Source: an uncultured Muribaculaceae bacterium
GTDB lineage: Bacteria; Bacteroidota; Bacteroidia; Bacteroidales; Muribaculaceae
NCBI GenBank assembly: GCA_910579675.1
Contig: CAJTUF010000001.1
Coordinates: 145,717-209,716 of the forward strand
Length of the DNA stretch: 64,000 bases
Direction of reading: 5' to 3'
Of this stretch, positions 8,086-16,785 are shown piece by piece. The translations under genes and the position numbers were made by a program. How positions within the stretch are numbered: position 1 is the first letter of the stretch; the number at the start of each line of letters is the position of its first letter. The notes beneath the pieces were generated by a model, which saw nothing but the letters and a program-made list of their open reading frames with translations, did not search any database and was not told the DNA's origin.

Positions 8086-8889
8086 ATGCCATCGACCGAT
8101 CTCCGCTTAGCCATTGTCCCGATCGACATGATCCCGGGCGACACTGCCGCAAATCTCGACTCTATCGAATCAAAAATCGCATCGCTACCGGCCGACACCG
8201 ATCTCGTGGTGCTCCCCGAGATGTGCAACACCGGCTACACCATCGACCCCGGGCTGGTGGAGAGATATGCCGAGCCCTCTGATGGTTACACCCTCACACG
8301 CCTGAGAGCCATAGCCGCAAGCCGCAACATCGCGATCTGGGGCACGATAGCGGTGGCCGACGGTGGCCGTTTCTACAACCGTGGATTCATGATTGACCCC
8401 TCGGGCCATACCGACTACTACGACAAGCGTCATCTCTTCGTGCTCGGACGTGAACCGATGCTCTATACCCCCGGTGAGGCGCAGGCCCCGATAGTGACTT
8501 TCCGCGGCTGGAAAATAAAAATGTCGATTTGCTACGACCTGCGGTTTCCGGTATGGAACCGCTGGACCGACGAGGCTCCCTACGATCTGCTTGTGATTCC
8601 CGCCAACTGGCCCGACGCACGTGAATTTGCATGGCGAAACCTCCTCTTGGCCCGGGCTATCGAAAACCAGGCCTATGTGGCAGGGTGCAACCGTCTGGGC
8701 TCTGACCTATATGGATCCTACCGCCACGATATATCCTATCTCTTCAACCATTGGGGCGATGAGATAGGGCGCCGCGACAACGCCACAGGCATCATCACTG
8801 CCACTCTTGACGGTAAATCGCTCGACCACGACCGCGCCCGCTTCCCCAATCTTGCGGCTGCCGACGACTTTGTTATTTCAATGCAGTAA
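8086..8889 (+). CDS. Nitrilase-superfamily C-N hydrolase (omega-amidase type)
   Basis: The 267-residue enzyme has the Glu-Lys-Cys triad of the superfamily: E45 in LPEMCNTGY, K114 in YYDKRHLF and C149 in SICYDLRFP. The motif around the cysteine and the size match YafV/NIT2-like omega-amidases, which hydrolyse alpha-keto acid amides such as 2-oxoglutaramate and so recover carbon from glutamine transamination. That substrate is inferred from the family; other amidase activities are possible. It begins 10 bp after the acyltransferase gene. The protein is cytoplasmic, with no signal peptide. Confidence 0.87.
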   Translation: MPSTDLRLAIVPIDMIPGDTAANLDSIESKIASLPADTDLVVLPEMCNTGYTIDPGLVERYAEPSDGYTLTRLRAIAASRNIAIWGTIAVADGGRFYNRGFMIDPSGHTDYYDKRHLFVLGREPMLYTPGEAQAPIVTFRGWKIKMSICYDLRFPVWNRWTDEAPYDLLVIPANWPDAREFAWRNLLLARAIENQAYVAGCNRLGSDLYGSYRHDISYLFNHWGDEIGRRDNATGIITATLDGKSLDHDRARFPNLAAADDFVISMQ

Positions 8890-8934
8890 AAACCAACAAT
8901 CACCCTCACCCTTTTTAGCCCACCCCCTGATCCT

Positions 8935-9390
8935 ATGCTTAAAGAAGGAGATAAAGCCCCCGACCTGCTTGGCCTTGATGAGAATGGCAACCAAGTGAAG
9001 CGCAGCGACTACCCCGGCCGCCGCATAGCCCTCTATTTCTACCCCAAAGACTCCACCTCGGGATGTACAGCCCAGGCCTGCAATCTGCGCGACAACTACA
9101 CCGAGCTGCTCGACGCCGGCTACCAGGTGATAGGAGTCAGCGTGGATCCCGCCGCTTCCCACATCAAGTTCCGCGCCAAAAACTCTCTCCCCTTCTCCCT
9201 CATCACCGACACCGATCATGCCCTTGTGGAGCAATTCGGAGTATGGGGCGAAAAGTCGATGTATGGCCGTAAATATATGGGCACATTCCGCACCACCTTC
9301 ATCATCGAACCCGACGGCACCATATCGCGCGTCATAGGTCCCAAGCAGATAAAGACTTCGGCCCATGCCTCGCAGATTCTCGCCTCCTGA
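8935..9390 (+). CDS. bcp: Thioredoxin-dependent thiol peroxidase (Bcp/PrxQ)
   Basis: A 151-residue peroxiredoxin that reduces hydrogen peroxide and organic hydroperoxides with electrons from thioredoxin. The peroxidatic cysteine C44 sits in FYPKDSTSGC, the T-x-x-C motif of the family, and C49 five residues later is the resolving cysteine of the two-Cys BCP/PrxQ type. The length is normal. It follows the nitrilase gene by 45 bp and may be the last gene of the thrA-led operon. It converges with the PurF-like gene; a strong hairpin lies between them. Confidence 0.93.
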   Translation: MLKEGDKAPDLLGLDENGNQVKRSDYPGRRIALYFYPKDSTSGCTAQACNLRDNYTELLDAGYQVIGVSVDPAASHIKFRAKNSLPFSLITDTDHALVEQFGVWGEKSMYGRKYMGTFRTTFIIEPDGTISRVIGPKQIKTSAHASQILAS

Positions 9391-9440
9391 GAAGGATTGA
9401 CTGCAAAGCAAGAGCCGAAAGCCTTGCAAGACTCATTAAC

Positions 9441-9485
9441 CGAGGGCCATCCCGGGCAAGTCAACGCTTGTCGGGATTGCCCTCG
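9441..9485. terminator. Strong hairpin between bcp and the PurF-like gene
   Basis: CGAGGGC at 9441-9447 pairs with GCCCTCG at 9479-9485, and inner arms TCCCG/CGGGA and CAAG/CTTG extend the stem, with a six-base loop. It sits between two convergent genes and its right arm includes the last codons and stop of the PurF-like gene. No long T-run follows on either strand, so it may be a bidirectional terminator or an RNA-stabilising 3' hairpin. Confidence 0.45.
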
Positions 9486-11350
9486 TAATAATTCACATAG
9501 GCGCGGTTGACGAGCCTCATACCTCCGGGAGTGGGATAATCGCCAGTAAAATACCAGTCGCCCGGCGATCCGGGCACCGCCTTGTGGAGTCCTTCCACAC
9601 TTTGGTATATTATCTCCACTTCAGCCTCAACATCGGCCGGAGTGAGCATCTCTGCTATCTTGGCGGCAACTTCCTCGGGGGTGAAAGGCTCATATACTGC
9701 CTTGACATGATTGACATCATCGGCATCGCCACCGGGAGCGAGAGCTTCACGGCAGCGATCGTAGACCGTAGCGAGCAGATCGCCCATTCCCCGCTCGCGC
9801 AGCAACTCCACAGCGGCGCGGAAAGCGATAAACTCGCCCATGCGGCTCATGTCGATACCATAACAATCGGGATAGCGCACCTGAGGGGCCGACGAAACCA
9901 CTACAATCTTGCGTGGATGTAGCCGGTCGAGGATGTGCAGGATCGAACGTCGCAGAGTGGTGCCGCGCACTATCGAGTCGTCGATCACCACAAGCGAGTC
10001 TACACCGTTTTCCACACATCCGTAGGTCACGTCATACACATGTGCCGCCAGATCGTCGCGGGTGGAACCCTCCGAGATGAAGGTGCGCAGCTTGATATCC
10101 TTGACCGCCACCTTCTCGATGCGCAGACGACGCGATAGCACCTGCTCTATGGCCTCGCGGGTCAGAGGCCCGCGGGCCGACATCTGAGCGAGCTGATCGG
10201 CCTTCTCCCGCTCCAGCTCATCCTCAAGGCCCTCACACATACCTATGAATGCCACTTCTGCTGTGTTTGGGATAAACGAAAACACAGCGTGGTCGAGATC
10301 ATGCCATATGGCATCGCATATGCGCCCCACCAGCTGCCGCCCGAGCGCCTTGCGCTCGCGGTAGATATCAGCATCGGTGCCGCGCGAGAAATATATCCGC
10401 TCGAAAGAGCAGCGGGCATTCGACTCCTGAGGCAGGATCGGCTCCACATGCCAGGAGGCATCGGGCTCGACGATAAGCGCCGATCCTGGCTCAAGCTCCC
10501 TTACATCACCTCGCGCCACATTGAGCACCGTCTGGATCACAGGTCGCTCCGACGCTACAGCTACAATCTCATCGTCGGCGTAATAAAAAGCAGGTCGGAT
10601 TCCGTGGGGATCGCGTAGTGCAAACATATCTCCCGATCCGGTAGCGCCGCATATCACATAGCCGCCATCCCAAAGTGGGGCCGAGTCGCGGAGCACACAC
10701 CCCATGTCAATGCGCTTCTCTATCGTGTGGGTCAGCGCAGGCTCAGGCATGGAGTAGCGGTATTTGCGGTAGAGCCGCTGATTCTCCTTATCGAGGGCAT
10801 AGCCCAGCTGCTCAAGCAGCATGATGGTGTCGGAATAGATGCGGGGGTGCTGGCCGCGGGCCACTATCGACTCAAAGATGCGCTCCACATTGGTCATGTT
10901 GAAATTGCCGCAAAGAAGCAAGTTGCGCGACGGCCAGTTATTGCGCCTCAGGAATGGGTGGACATATTCTATGCCGCTTTTGCCTGTGGTGGAGTAGCGT
11001 AGATGGCCCATGTAGATCTGCCCTATGAATGGCGCTGACATATCAGCCTCTTCTGGAGTCATGTCATCGAGCCCGCATGCCTCCAGACGCGGCATGATCG
11101 AACCGAAGATCTCACCTATGGCTCCTGAGCCCATTGCACGCTCGCGAAAGACATATTCCGACCCTGGAGGGGCGGCGAGCTTAACCACTCCTACTCCGGC
11201 GGCTTCCTGACCGCGGTTGTGTTGCTTCTCCATCATCAGATAGAGCTTGGAGAGGCCCCAGGCATACGATCCGTATTTCTCGCGATAGTATGCGAGGGGC
11301 TTGCGGAGACGGATCAGCGCCACTCCGCATTCATGCTTGATCGGTTCCAT
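9461..11350 (-). CDS. PurF-like glutamine amidophosphoribosyltransferase homologue
   Basis: The 629-residue protein joins an N-terminal class II glutamine amidotransferase to a phosphoribosyltransferase domain. The nucleophile is expected to be C8 in HECGVAL after removal of a seven-residue propeptide. GHLRYSTTG and LCGNFN are the glutamine-site segments. The PRPP-binding motif VIDDSIVRGTT covers about residues 455-465. It is longer than ordinary PurF (about 470-510) and the P-V-P-D-S-G segment usual in PurF is replaced by S-F-I-P-N-T-A. The ATG at 11350 begins the conserved N-terminus. It ends the dapF-dapL-glnN run, 10 bp after glnN. A second canonical PurF elsewhere would make this a specialised nitrogen-linked paralogue (inference). 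Confidence 0.8.
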   Translation of the reverse strand: MEPIKHECGVALIRLRKPLAYYREKYGSYAWGLSKLYLMMEKQHNRGQEAAGVGVVKLAAPPGSEYVFRERAMGSGAIGEIFGSIMPRLEACGLDDMTPEEADMSAPFIGQIYMGHLRYSTTGKSGIEYVHPFLRRNNWPSRNLLLCGNFNMTNVERIFESIVARGQHPRIYSDTIMLLEQLGYALDKENQRLYRKYRYSMPEPALTHTIEKRIDMGCVLRDSAPLWDGGYVICGATGSGDMFALRDPHGIRPAFYYADDEIVAVASERPVIQTVLNVARGDVRELEPGSALIVEPDASWHVEPILPQESNARCSFERIYFSRGTDADIYRERKALGRQLVGRICDAIWHDLDHAVFSFIPNTAEVAFIGMCEGLEDELEREKADQLAQMSARGPLTREAIEQVLSRRLRIEKVAVKDIKLRTFISEGSTRDDLAAHVYDVTYGCVENGVDSLVVIDDSIVRGTTLRRSILHILDRLHPRKIVVVSSAPQVRYPDCYGIDMSRMGEFIAFRAAVELLRERGMGDLLATVYDRCREALAPGGDADDVNHVKAVYEPFTPEEVAAKIAEMLTPADVEAEVEIIYQSVEGLHKAVPGSPGDWYFTGDYPTPGGMRLVNRAYVNYYEGNPDKR

Positions 11351-11360
11351 CGGGAAAAAA

Positions 11361-13550
11361 TCAACGGATAAAGAGCAGCTCGCGATACTTGGGCAGAGGC
11401 CAGATCTCATTGTCTACCATCAGTTCGAGCTTGTCGATATGGTAGCGGATGGTGTCCATGCGGGGCAACACTGTGTCGTGATAAGCTATGGCCTTCTCGC
11501 GCTCACTCTCGATGCGGTTGGCCACCTTGCGGGCGCGTATCATCTCGGCAGTCTCCTCCTTGATGATCCTGATGTGCTCGGCTATCCGCTCGATGGTGTA
11601 CATATCCTCGGCAGCCATAGAGTCGGCCTTCTCGGCGGCAAACACCGATCGGATCTTGTAGACATTGTCGAGCAGTACCGACTGATAGCGCGTGGCCACG
11701 GGGAGGATATGGTTGATGGCGAGATCGCCCAGCACCCGGGCCTCGATCTGGATCTTCTTGGTGTACATCTCCCACTTCACCTCATTGCGTGCCTGCAGCT
11801 CAACTTCATTGAACACCCCTGTGTTCTTGAACATGGCCACCGACTCGGGCTTGAGATAAGCGTCGAATATCAGAGGCACCGAAGTCTCGCAGTCGAGACC
11901 GCGGCGGGCGGCCTCCTCCTTCCATTCGTCGGAGTAGCCGTTGCCGTCGAAGTGGATGGGATCCGACGATATGATCAGGGCTCGGATCTCTTCAAGGAGC
12001 GCATGGCGCAGAGTCTCGCCTGCGGCTATACGCTGATCGACCTTGGCCTTAAACTCGGTGAGCTGCTCGGCCACGGCGGCATTGAGAGCTATCATGGCCG
12101 AAGCGCAGTTGGCGCTCGATCCTACTGCACGAAACTCGAAGCGGTTGCCGGTGAAGGCAAAAGGCGAGGTGCGGTTGCGGTCGGTGGCGTCGACCAGAAT
12201 CTCGGGAATCTGGTTGACACCCACACTGATACCCTCCTTGTCGGCCAGATCAGTGAGCTCGTCGTTGGTCGATTTGGCTATATGGTCGAGGATGTTGGCG
12301 AGCTGTGTGCCTGTGAAGATGGAGATGATGGCGGGGGGTGCCTCGTTGGCTCCAAGACGATGGGCGTTGGTGGCCGATGCTATCGATGCCTTGAGCAGCC
12401 CGTTGTGGCGGTGTACGGCTGCCATCACATTGACCGTAAAGGTAATAAACTGAAGATTGTCCTTCACCGTCTTTCCGGGGGCAAACAGCAGGGTGCCGGT
12501 GTCGGTGCCGAGGCTCCAGTTGTTGTGCTTGCCCGATCCGTTGATGCCGGCAAATGGCTTCTCGTGGAGCAGCACACGGAAGTGGTGGCGGCGTGCCACC
12601 TCGGCCATGAGCGACATGAGCAGCAGGTTGTGGTCGTTGGCCAGATTGGTCTCCTCAAAGATTGGCGCGAGCTCAAACTGATTGGGCGCCACCTCATTGT
12701 GGCGGGTCTTTGCCGGGATGCCGAGCTTGTGGCATTCTATCTCGAGGTCGAGCATGAATGCCTCCACACGCGAGGGGATTGCGCCGAAATAGTGGTCTTC
12801 GAGCTGCTGGTTTTTGGCGCTCTCATGACCCATGAGAGTGCGGCCGGTGAGCATCAGGTCGGGACGTGCCGAGTAAAGTGCTTCATCTACAAGAAAATAT
12901 TCCTGCTCCCAACCCAGATATGAGCGCACATGCTCAACAGCCGGATCAAAATAGCGGGCCACAGCAGCCGCCGCGCGGTCTACACTGTTGAGCGCCCTCA
13001 GGAGCGGGGTCTTGTAGTCGAGACTCTCTCCCGTGTATGATATGAAAACGGTGGGGATACACAGAGTGCGGCCCATGATAAAAGCGGGCGACGAGATATC
13101 CCACGCCGAATAGCCTCGGGCCTCGAAGGTGTTGCGGATGCCACCGTTGGGAAACGACGACGCATCGGGCTCCTGCTGCACAAGGAGCTTGCCGGTAAAC
13201 TTCTCTACCACGCCACCCTTGCCATCGTGCTCGACAAAGGCATCGTGCTTCTCAGCTGTAGTCTCGGTCAGAGGCTGGAACCAATGAGTATAGTGGTGGG
13301 CACCATTGTCGAGTGCCCAGCGCTTCATACCTTCGGCCACCGAGTCGGCCACCTCGCGAGGCAGAGGACGTTTGTTGTCGATAGCCGAAGTCAGAGCCTC
13401 GTAGGTGGCTGCCGGGAGATATTCAAACATCTTCTGGCGGTTGAACACCTGCTTGCCATAATAGCGCTCGGGGCTTTCGGCCGGCATCTCTACTGGATCG
13501 GCCTTGCGGTTGAAGGCTTCATCTACCACTTTGAATCTCAAGGATGGCAT
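11361..13550 (-). CDS. glnN: Glutamine synthetase type III
   Basis: A 729-residue GSIII enzyme that makes glutamine from glutamate, ammonia and ATP. The start (MPSLRFKVVDEAFNRK), the EVAPNQFELAP segment, KPFAGINGSGKHNNWSLGT, and the C-terminal helical extension match GSIII, the major ammonium-assimilating synthetase of Bacteroidales, which forms large dodecamers. The length is typical. It lies between dapL (127 bp) and the PurF-like gene (10 bp), so the pair glnN/PurF-like is probably cotranscribed and both proteins handle glutamine nitrogen. No minus-strand TAnnTTTG box was found in the 127-bp upstream gap. A 540-residue antisense frame over this gene is a codon-bias artefact. Confidence 0.95.
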   Translation of the reverse strand: MPSLRFKVVDEAFNRKADPVEMPAESPERYYGKQVFNRQKMFEYLPAATYEALTSAIDNKRPLPREVADSVAEGMKRWALDNGAHHYTHWFQPLTETTAEKHDAFVEHDGKGGVVEKFTGKLLVQQEPDASSFPNGGIRNTFEARGYSAWDISSPAFIMGRTLCIPTVFISYTGESLDYKTPLLRALNSVDRAAAAVARYFDPAVEHVRSYLGWEQEYFLVDEALYSARPDLMLTGRTLMGHESAKNQQLEDHYFGAIPSRVEAFMLDLEIECHKLGIPAKTRHNEVAPNQFELAPIFEETNLANDHNLLLMSLMAEVARRHHFRVLLHEKPFAGINGSGKHNNWSLGTDTGTLLFAPGKTVKDNLQFITFTVNVMAAVHRHNGLLKASIASATNAHRLGANEAPPAIISIFTGTQLANILDHIAKSTNDELTDLADKEGISVGVNQIPEILVDATDRNRTSPFAFTGNRFEFRAVGSSANCASAMIALNAAVAEQLTEFKAKVDQRIAAGETLRHALLEEIRALIISSDPIHFDGNGYSDEWKEEAARRGLDCETSVPLIFDAYLKPESVAMFKNTGVFNEVELQARNEVKWEMYTKKIQIEARVLGDLAINHILPVATRYQSVLLDNVYKIRSVFAAEKADSMAAEDMYTIERIAEHIRIIKEETAEMIRARKVANRIESEREKAIAYHDTVLPRMDTIRYHIDKLELMVDNEIWPLPKYRELLFIR

Positions 13551-13677
13551 AATCTTTTTTATTTTTGGAAATTGATGATTGGAAACGGATTGGAGATGAC
13601 TGGTATATGATAGATAGTAAGCGGGCGGCGGAGATCCGGCGCCGGGGCGTCAGATCCCCGCCGGGGTCGCTGATCTT

Positions 13678-14928
13678 TTATTTTTTGCCGGGGATAGTGC
13701 CCGATAGTTTCTTCAGACGGTCGACAGCTTCGAGCGTGTCCTCATAACGTCCGAATGCCGTGAGGCGGAAGTAGCCTTCGCCCGATGGGCCAAACCCTAC
13801 GCCCGGAGTGCCTACGATGTTGCACTCCTCAAGCAGCTTGTCGAAAAACTCCCACGAGCTCATGCCGCCGGGGGTCTTGATCCATATATATGGCGCGTTG
13901 ACTCCGCCATACACTTCGAGACCGGCCTCGGTGAGACCCTGACGCAGGAGCGAGGCGTTGCGCATGTAATAGTCGACGGTCTTGGCTATCTGGCGGCGTC
14001 CCTCGGGGGTGTAGAGCCCTTCGGCTCCGCGCTGCACCACATAGCTGGCTCCATTGAACTTGGTGGTCTGGCGGCGCAGCCACAGACGGTTGATGCTCAC
14101 TTCATTGCCTTCGGCATCAACCCCCTTGAGGCTCTTGGGCACTATGGTGTAGCCCAGACGGAGGCCGGTGAAGCCTGCTGTCTTGGAAAAAGAGCGGAAC
14201 TCTATGGCACACTCCTTGGCTCCCTCGATCTCATAGATCGAATGAGGCACATCGGGCTGCGAGATATACGCTTCGTAGGCCGAATCAAAGAGGATTATGG
14301 CGCCGTGGGTGCGGGCATAGTCCACCCACACTGCGAGCTGGTCGCGGGTGAGGCTGGTGCCGGTAGGATTGTTGGGATAGCAGAGATATATAAGGTCGGG
14401 ATTGCCGGTTGGGAGCGAGGGCACAAAACCGTTTTCGGCCGTGCAGGGCAGATATTCTATGTTGCTCCAATGGCCGTCGGGCAGGTGCTCGCCGGCGCGG
14501 CCTGCCATGACGTTGGTATCTACATAGACAGGATATACCGGGTCGGTCACAGCCACCTTGCAGCCTGTGGAGAATATGTCGCCTATATTGCCGGTGTCGC
14601 TCTTGGCGCCGTCGCTTATGAATATCTCATCTTCGGCAATCTCGATGCCACGCTCGCGATAGTCGGTCTCGGCTATGCAGCGGCGCAGGAAGTCGTAGCC
14701 CTGCTCGGGGCCGTAGCCGTGGAAGGTCGATTCGCGGGCCTCGTCGTCGACACCCTGGCGGAGGCCGTTGATGGCTGCCTGACATATCGGACGGGTCACA
14801 TCGCCGATGCCCATGCGGATCACCGGGGCGTCGGGGTGTTCGGTTTTAAACTGCTCCACCTTGCGGGCTATCTCGCTGAAGAGATACGATGCAGGGAGCT
14901 TAAGGAAGTTATCGTTGACGTGTACCAC
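13678..14928 (-). CDS. dapL: LL-diaminopimelate aminotransferase
   Basis: The 416-residue class I/II aminotransferase converts tetrahydrodipicolinate directly to LL-diaminopimelate using glutamate, bypassing the succinylase and acetylase steps of lysine and peptidoglycan precursor synthesis. The N-terminus (VNDNFLKLPASYLFSEIARK) is diagnostic of DapL, and the PLP lysine is K249 in RSFSKTAGFTG. CYPNNPTGT is the substrate/cofactor segment. The start codon is GTG at 14928, chosen because it places the conserved N-terminus at residue 1. It follows dapF by 67 bp, and DapF uses its product, so the two form a functional pair. Confidence 0.95.
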   Translation of the reverse strand: MVHVNDNFLKLPASYLFSEIARKVEQFKTEHPDAPVIRMGIGDVTRPICQAAINGLRQGVDDEARESTFHGYGPEQGYDFLRRCIAETDYRERGIEIAEDEIFISDGAKSDTGNIGDIFSTGCKVAVTDPVYPVYVDTNVMAGRAGEHLPDGHWSNIEYLPCTAENGFVPSLPTGNPDLIYLCYPNNPTGTSLTRDQLAVWVDYARTHGAIILFDSAYEAYISQPDVPHSIYEIEGAKECAIEFRSFSKTAGFTGLRLGYTIVPKSLKGVDAEGNEVSINRLWLRRQTTKFNGASYVVQRGAEGLYTPEGRRQIAKTVDYYMRNASLLRQGLTEAGLEVYGGVNAPYIWIKTPGGMSSWEFFDKLLEECNIVGTPGVGFGPSGEGYFRLTAFGRYEDTLEAVDRLKKLSGTIPGKK

Positions 14929-14995
14929 TTGGTATATATATTGTATATCTGTTGTTATTCTTGTTTTGGGATTACGCGATTGGGCGCCGGAAAGC

Positions 14996-15856
14996 TCAGT
15001 GGCGGAAATAAGTGCCGGTAAACACTGTTGCGGCAGGGCCGGTCATCATCACATGATTGTCGGTCTCGCGCCACTCGATATCGAGCTCGCCGCCCAGCAG
15101 ATGGAGCTTCACCTTGCGGCCTGTGCGTCCGGAGAGCACAGCAGCCACAGCTGTGGCGCAGGCACCGGTGCCGCAAGCGAGAGTCTCGCCCGATCCGCGC
15201 TCCCACACCCGCATGGTGATGTCGGCGGGGCCGTCTACACGTGCAAACTCTATGTTGGCCTTCTCGGGCCAATCGGGAAGCACCTCCATCTCGCGGCCAA
15301 GGCCATGCACCAGATCATCGGTGAGCTCCCCTTCGGTAAACACCACGCCGTGAGGATTGCCCATCGACACGGCTGTCACCGCCACAGGGCCGCGCGAAGT
15401 GGCCATAGGGGTATCGACAAAGTCGGCGCAACCCTGCCCCACTACGGGTATGAGCTCGCATCGCGTCACAGGCTCACCCATATCAACCGTCACCGTGGCG
15501 ATCTTGCCGTCGGCGCCCGGATGGAGATCGAGTATCTTTATGCCTGCAAGAGTCTCGAGAGTCACGCGGGTGCGCCCTCCCGTCAGCCCGTTGTCGTAGA
15601 CATACTTGCCCACGCAGCGCGACGCATTACCACACATCTGCGCTTCCGAGCCATCGGCGTTAAACATTCTCATCCTGAAGTTGGCACACTCGGAGGGTAA
15701 TATAAGCACTATCCCGTCGCCGCCTGCGCCGAAGTGGCGGTCGCTCATCTCGCGCGCCAGATCGGCGGGCGAGTCGGGAGCCGGTGTCGAGGTGCAGTCG
15801 ATATATATATAATCGTTGCCCGCACCGTGCATCTTGGTAAAGGGTATTTCAGTCAC
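14996..15856 (-). CDS. dapF: Diaminopimelate epimerase
   Basis: A 286-residue cofactor-independent racemase interconverting LL- and meso-diaminopimelate, the direct precursor of lysine and of the peptidoglycan cross-link residue. The two catalytic cysteines are C75 in MCGNASRC and C228 in LACGTGACA, and the start FTKMHGAGNDYIYID is the family signature. The length is normal. It is first in a minus-strand run dapF-dapL-glnN-purF-like and has a good -33/-7 promoter at 15892-15923 with a leader of about 30 nt. Confidence 0.96.
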   Translation of the reverse strand: MTEIPFTKMHGAGNDYIYIDCTSTPAPDSPADLAREMSDRHFGAGGDGIVLILPSECANFRMRMFNADGSEAQMCGNASRCVGKYVYDNGLTGGRTRVTLETLAGIKILDLHPGADGKIATVTVDMGEPVTRCELIPVVGQGCADFVDTPMATSRGPVAVTAVSMGNPHGVVFTEGELTDDLVHGLGREMEVLPDWPEKANIEFARVDGPADITMRVWERGSGETLACGTGACATAVAAVLSGRTGRKVKLHLLGGELDIEWRETDNHVMMTGPAATVFTGTYFRH

Positions 15857-15891
15857 CTTAATAATTATGGTTGGCGGAATTATTCAGGCTG

Positions 15892-15923
15892 CAAATATAC
15901 ACATTATAAGCTCCACAGCCAAA
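15892..15923 (-). promoter_or_regulatory. Bacteroidales promoter for dapF
   Basis: Read on the minus strand, TTTG at 15920-15923 is followed after 20 bp by TATATTTG at 15892-15899, an exact fit to the -33/-7 consensus. It probably drives dapF and the downstream dapL. Confidence 0.72.
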
Positions 15924-15965
15924 AAAATATGACTTCCTACAATAATCTGACTATATAACAGATCA

Positions 15966-16001
15966 AGCCCGGACGGCGCCATGACTGGCACCATCCGGGC
16001 T
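15966..16001 (-). terminator. Hairpin terminator after rpsP
   Basis: A 15-bp imperfect inverted repeat (AGCCCGGACGGCGCC against GGCACCATCCGGGCT) with a six-base loop begins 43 bp after the rpsP stop. The bases after it on the minus strand are AT-rich but lack a clean U-run. It separates rpsP from the dapF promoter. Confidence 0.6.
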
Positions 16002-16043
16002 GAGATGAAGTGAAGGGGGAGGGTAATGTTACCGTCTGCGTGA

Positions 16044-16586
16044 TTATTCAGCGGCAGCCTCTTCGGCGGGAGCGGCCTCCTCTGCGGGAGCAGCGGCAGC
16101 AGCCTCTTCGGCAGCCTTGGCGGCAGCCTCGGCTTTCTTCTTGGCCACGGCCTCGGCGATGGTCTTGTTGGTAGCCTGCTCGGCTTCAAGACGTGCCTTG
16201 GCGTCGAGCTCCTTCTTGTCGGCCATAGCGGCGCGGAGAGCGTCTACACCGGCCTGCTTCTTCTGCTTCCAGGCATCGAAACGACGCTGGGCCTCGGCCT
16301 CGTCGAATGCGCCTTTCTTCACACCGCCCTGAAGGTGCTTCATGAGCAGAACGCCCTCGTTGGAGAGGATAGTGCGTGCGGTGTCGGTGGGCTGTGCGCC
16401 ACAGTTGAGCCAATACAAAGCCCTCTCGAAATTCAAAGTTATTGTAGCAGGATTAGTGTTCGGGTTGTAGGAACCTATCCTTTCAATATACTTACCATCT
16501 CGTGGTGCCCTGCTGTCGGCGATAACAATAGGATAGAACGCATAGTTCTTGCGACCATGGCGTTGCAGTCTGATTTTTGTTGCCAT
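16044..16586 (-). CDS. rpsP: Ribosomal protein S16 with long Ala/Glu/Lys tail
   Basis: Residues 1-80 are a normal S16 (MATKIRLQRHGRKNYAFYPI then VIADSRAPRDGKYIERIGSY), a small-subunit assembly protein binding 16S rRNA. The protein continues to 180 residues, about twice the bacterial standard. After a helical region (about 95-150, rich in K, E, A and Q) it ends in a low-complexity tail of alanines and glutamates with P-A-E-E-A-A repeats. C-terminal extensions of S16 are known in Bacteroidetes, but the function of this one is unknown. It has its own -7 box and terminator, apart from trmD, with which rpsP is linked in many other bacteria. Confidence 0.95.
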   Translation of the reverse strand: MATKIRLQRHGRKNYAFYPIVIADSRAPRDGKYIERIGSYNPNTNPATITLNFERALYWLNCGAQPTDTARTILSNEGVLLMKHLQGGVKKGAFDEAEAQRRFDAWKQKKQAGVDALRAAMADKKELDAKARLEAEQATNKTIAEAVAKKKAEAAAKAAEEAAAAAPAEEAAPAEEAAAE

Positions 16587-16672
16587 TAATGAATTAGTTG
16601 GATTTGTATTGCTTGGTGCGCGGGAGAGCGGTGATACGCGCCGCGATGGCGCATGCTCCCCTTATGCGGCTG

Positions 16673-16680
16673 CAAAGGTA
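16673..16680 (-). promoter_or_regulatory. -7 box upstream of rpsP
   Basis: The minus strand reads TACCTTTG, matching TAnnTTTG, about 87 bp before the rpsP ATG. No TTTG lies at the usual -33 spacing. It is divergent from the box at 16736-16743. Confidence 0.5.
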
Positions 16681-16735
16681 GCTATTTTTTTTCATTATCG
16701 GTCTATAGCCCTCCTATTTTTTGCGAAATTATTGA

Positions 16736-16743
16736 TAACTTTG
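16736..16743 (+). promoter_or_regulatory. -7 box upstream of the putative porin gene
   Basis: TAACTTTG matches TAnnTTTG. The predicted transcription start falls near 16747-16750, so the ATG at 16753 would have almost no leader while the ATG at 16786 would have about 37 nt. No canonical -33 element is seen. Confidence 0.5.
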
Positions 16744-16785
16744 CGCCAAACTATGCCCACAAGGCCCTCTCTCCAGCAGCAAGCC

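Noticed and set aside
11301..12923. 540-residue open frame antisense to glnN
   Set aside because: It lies entirely opposite the secure GSIII gene; GC-rich codon bias produces long antisense frames. No motif or promoter supports it.
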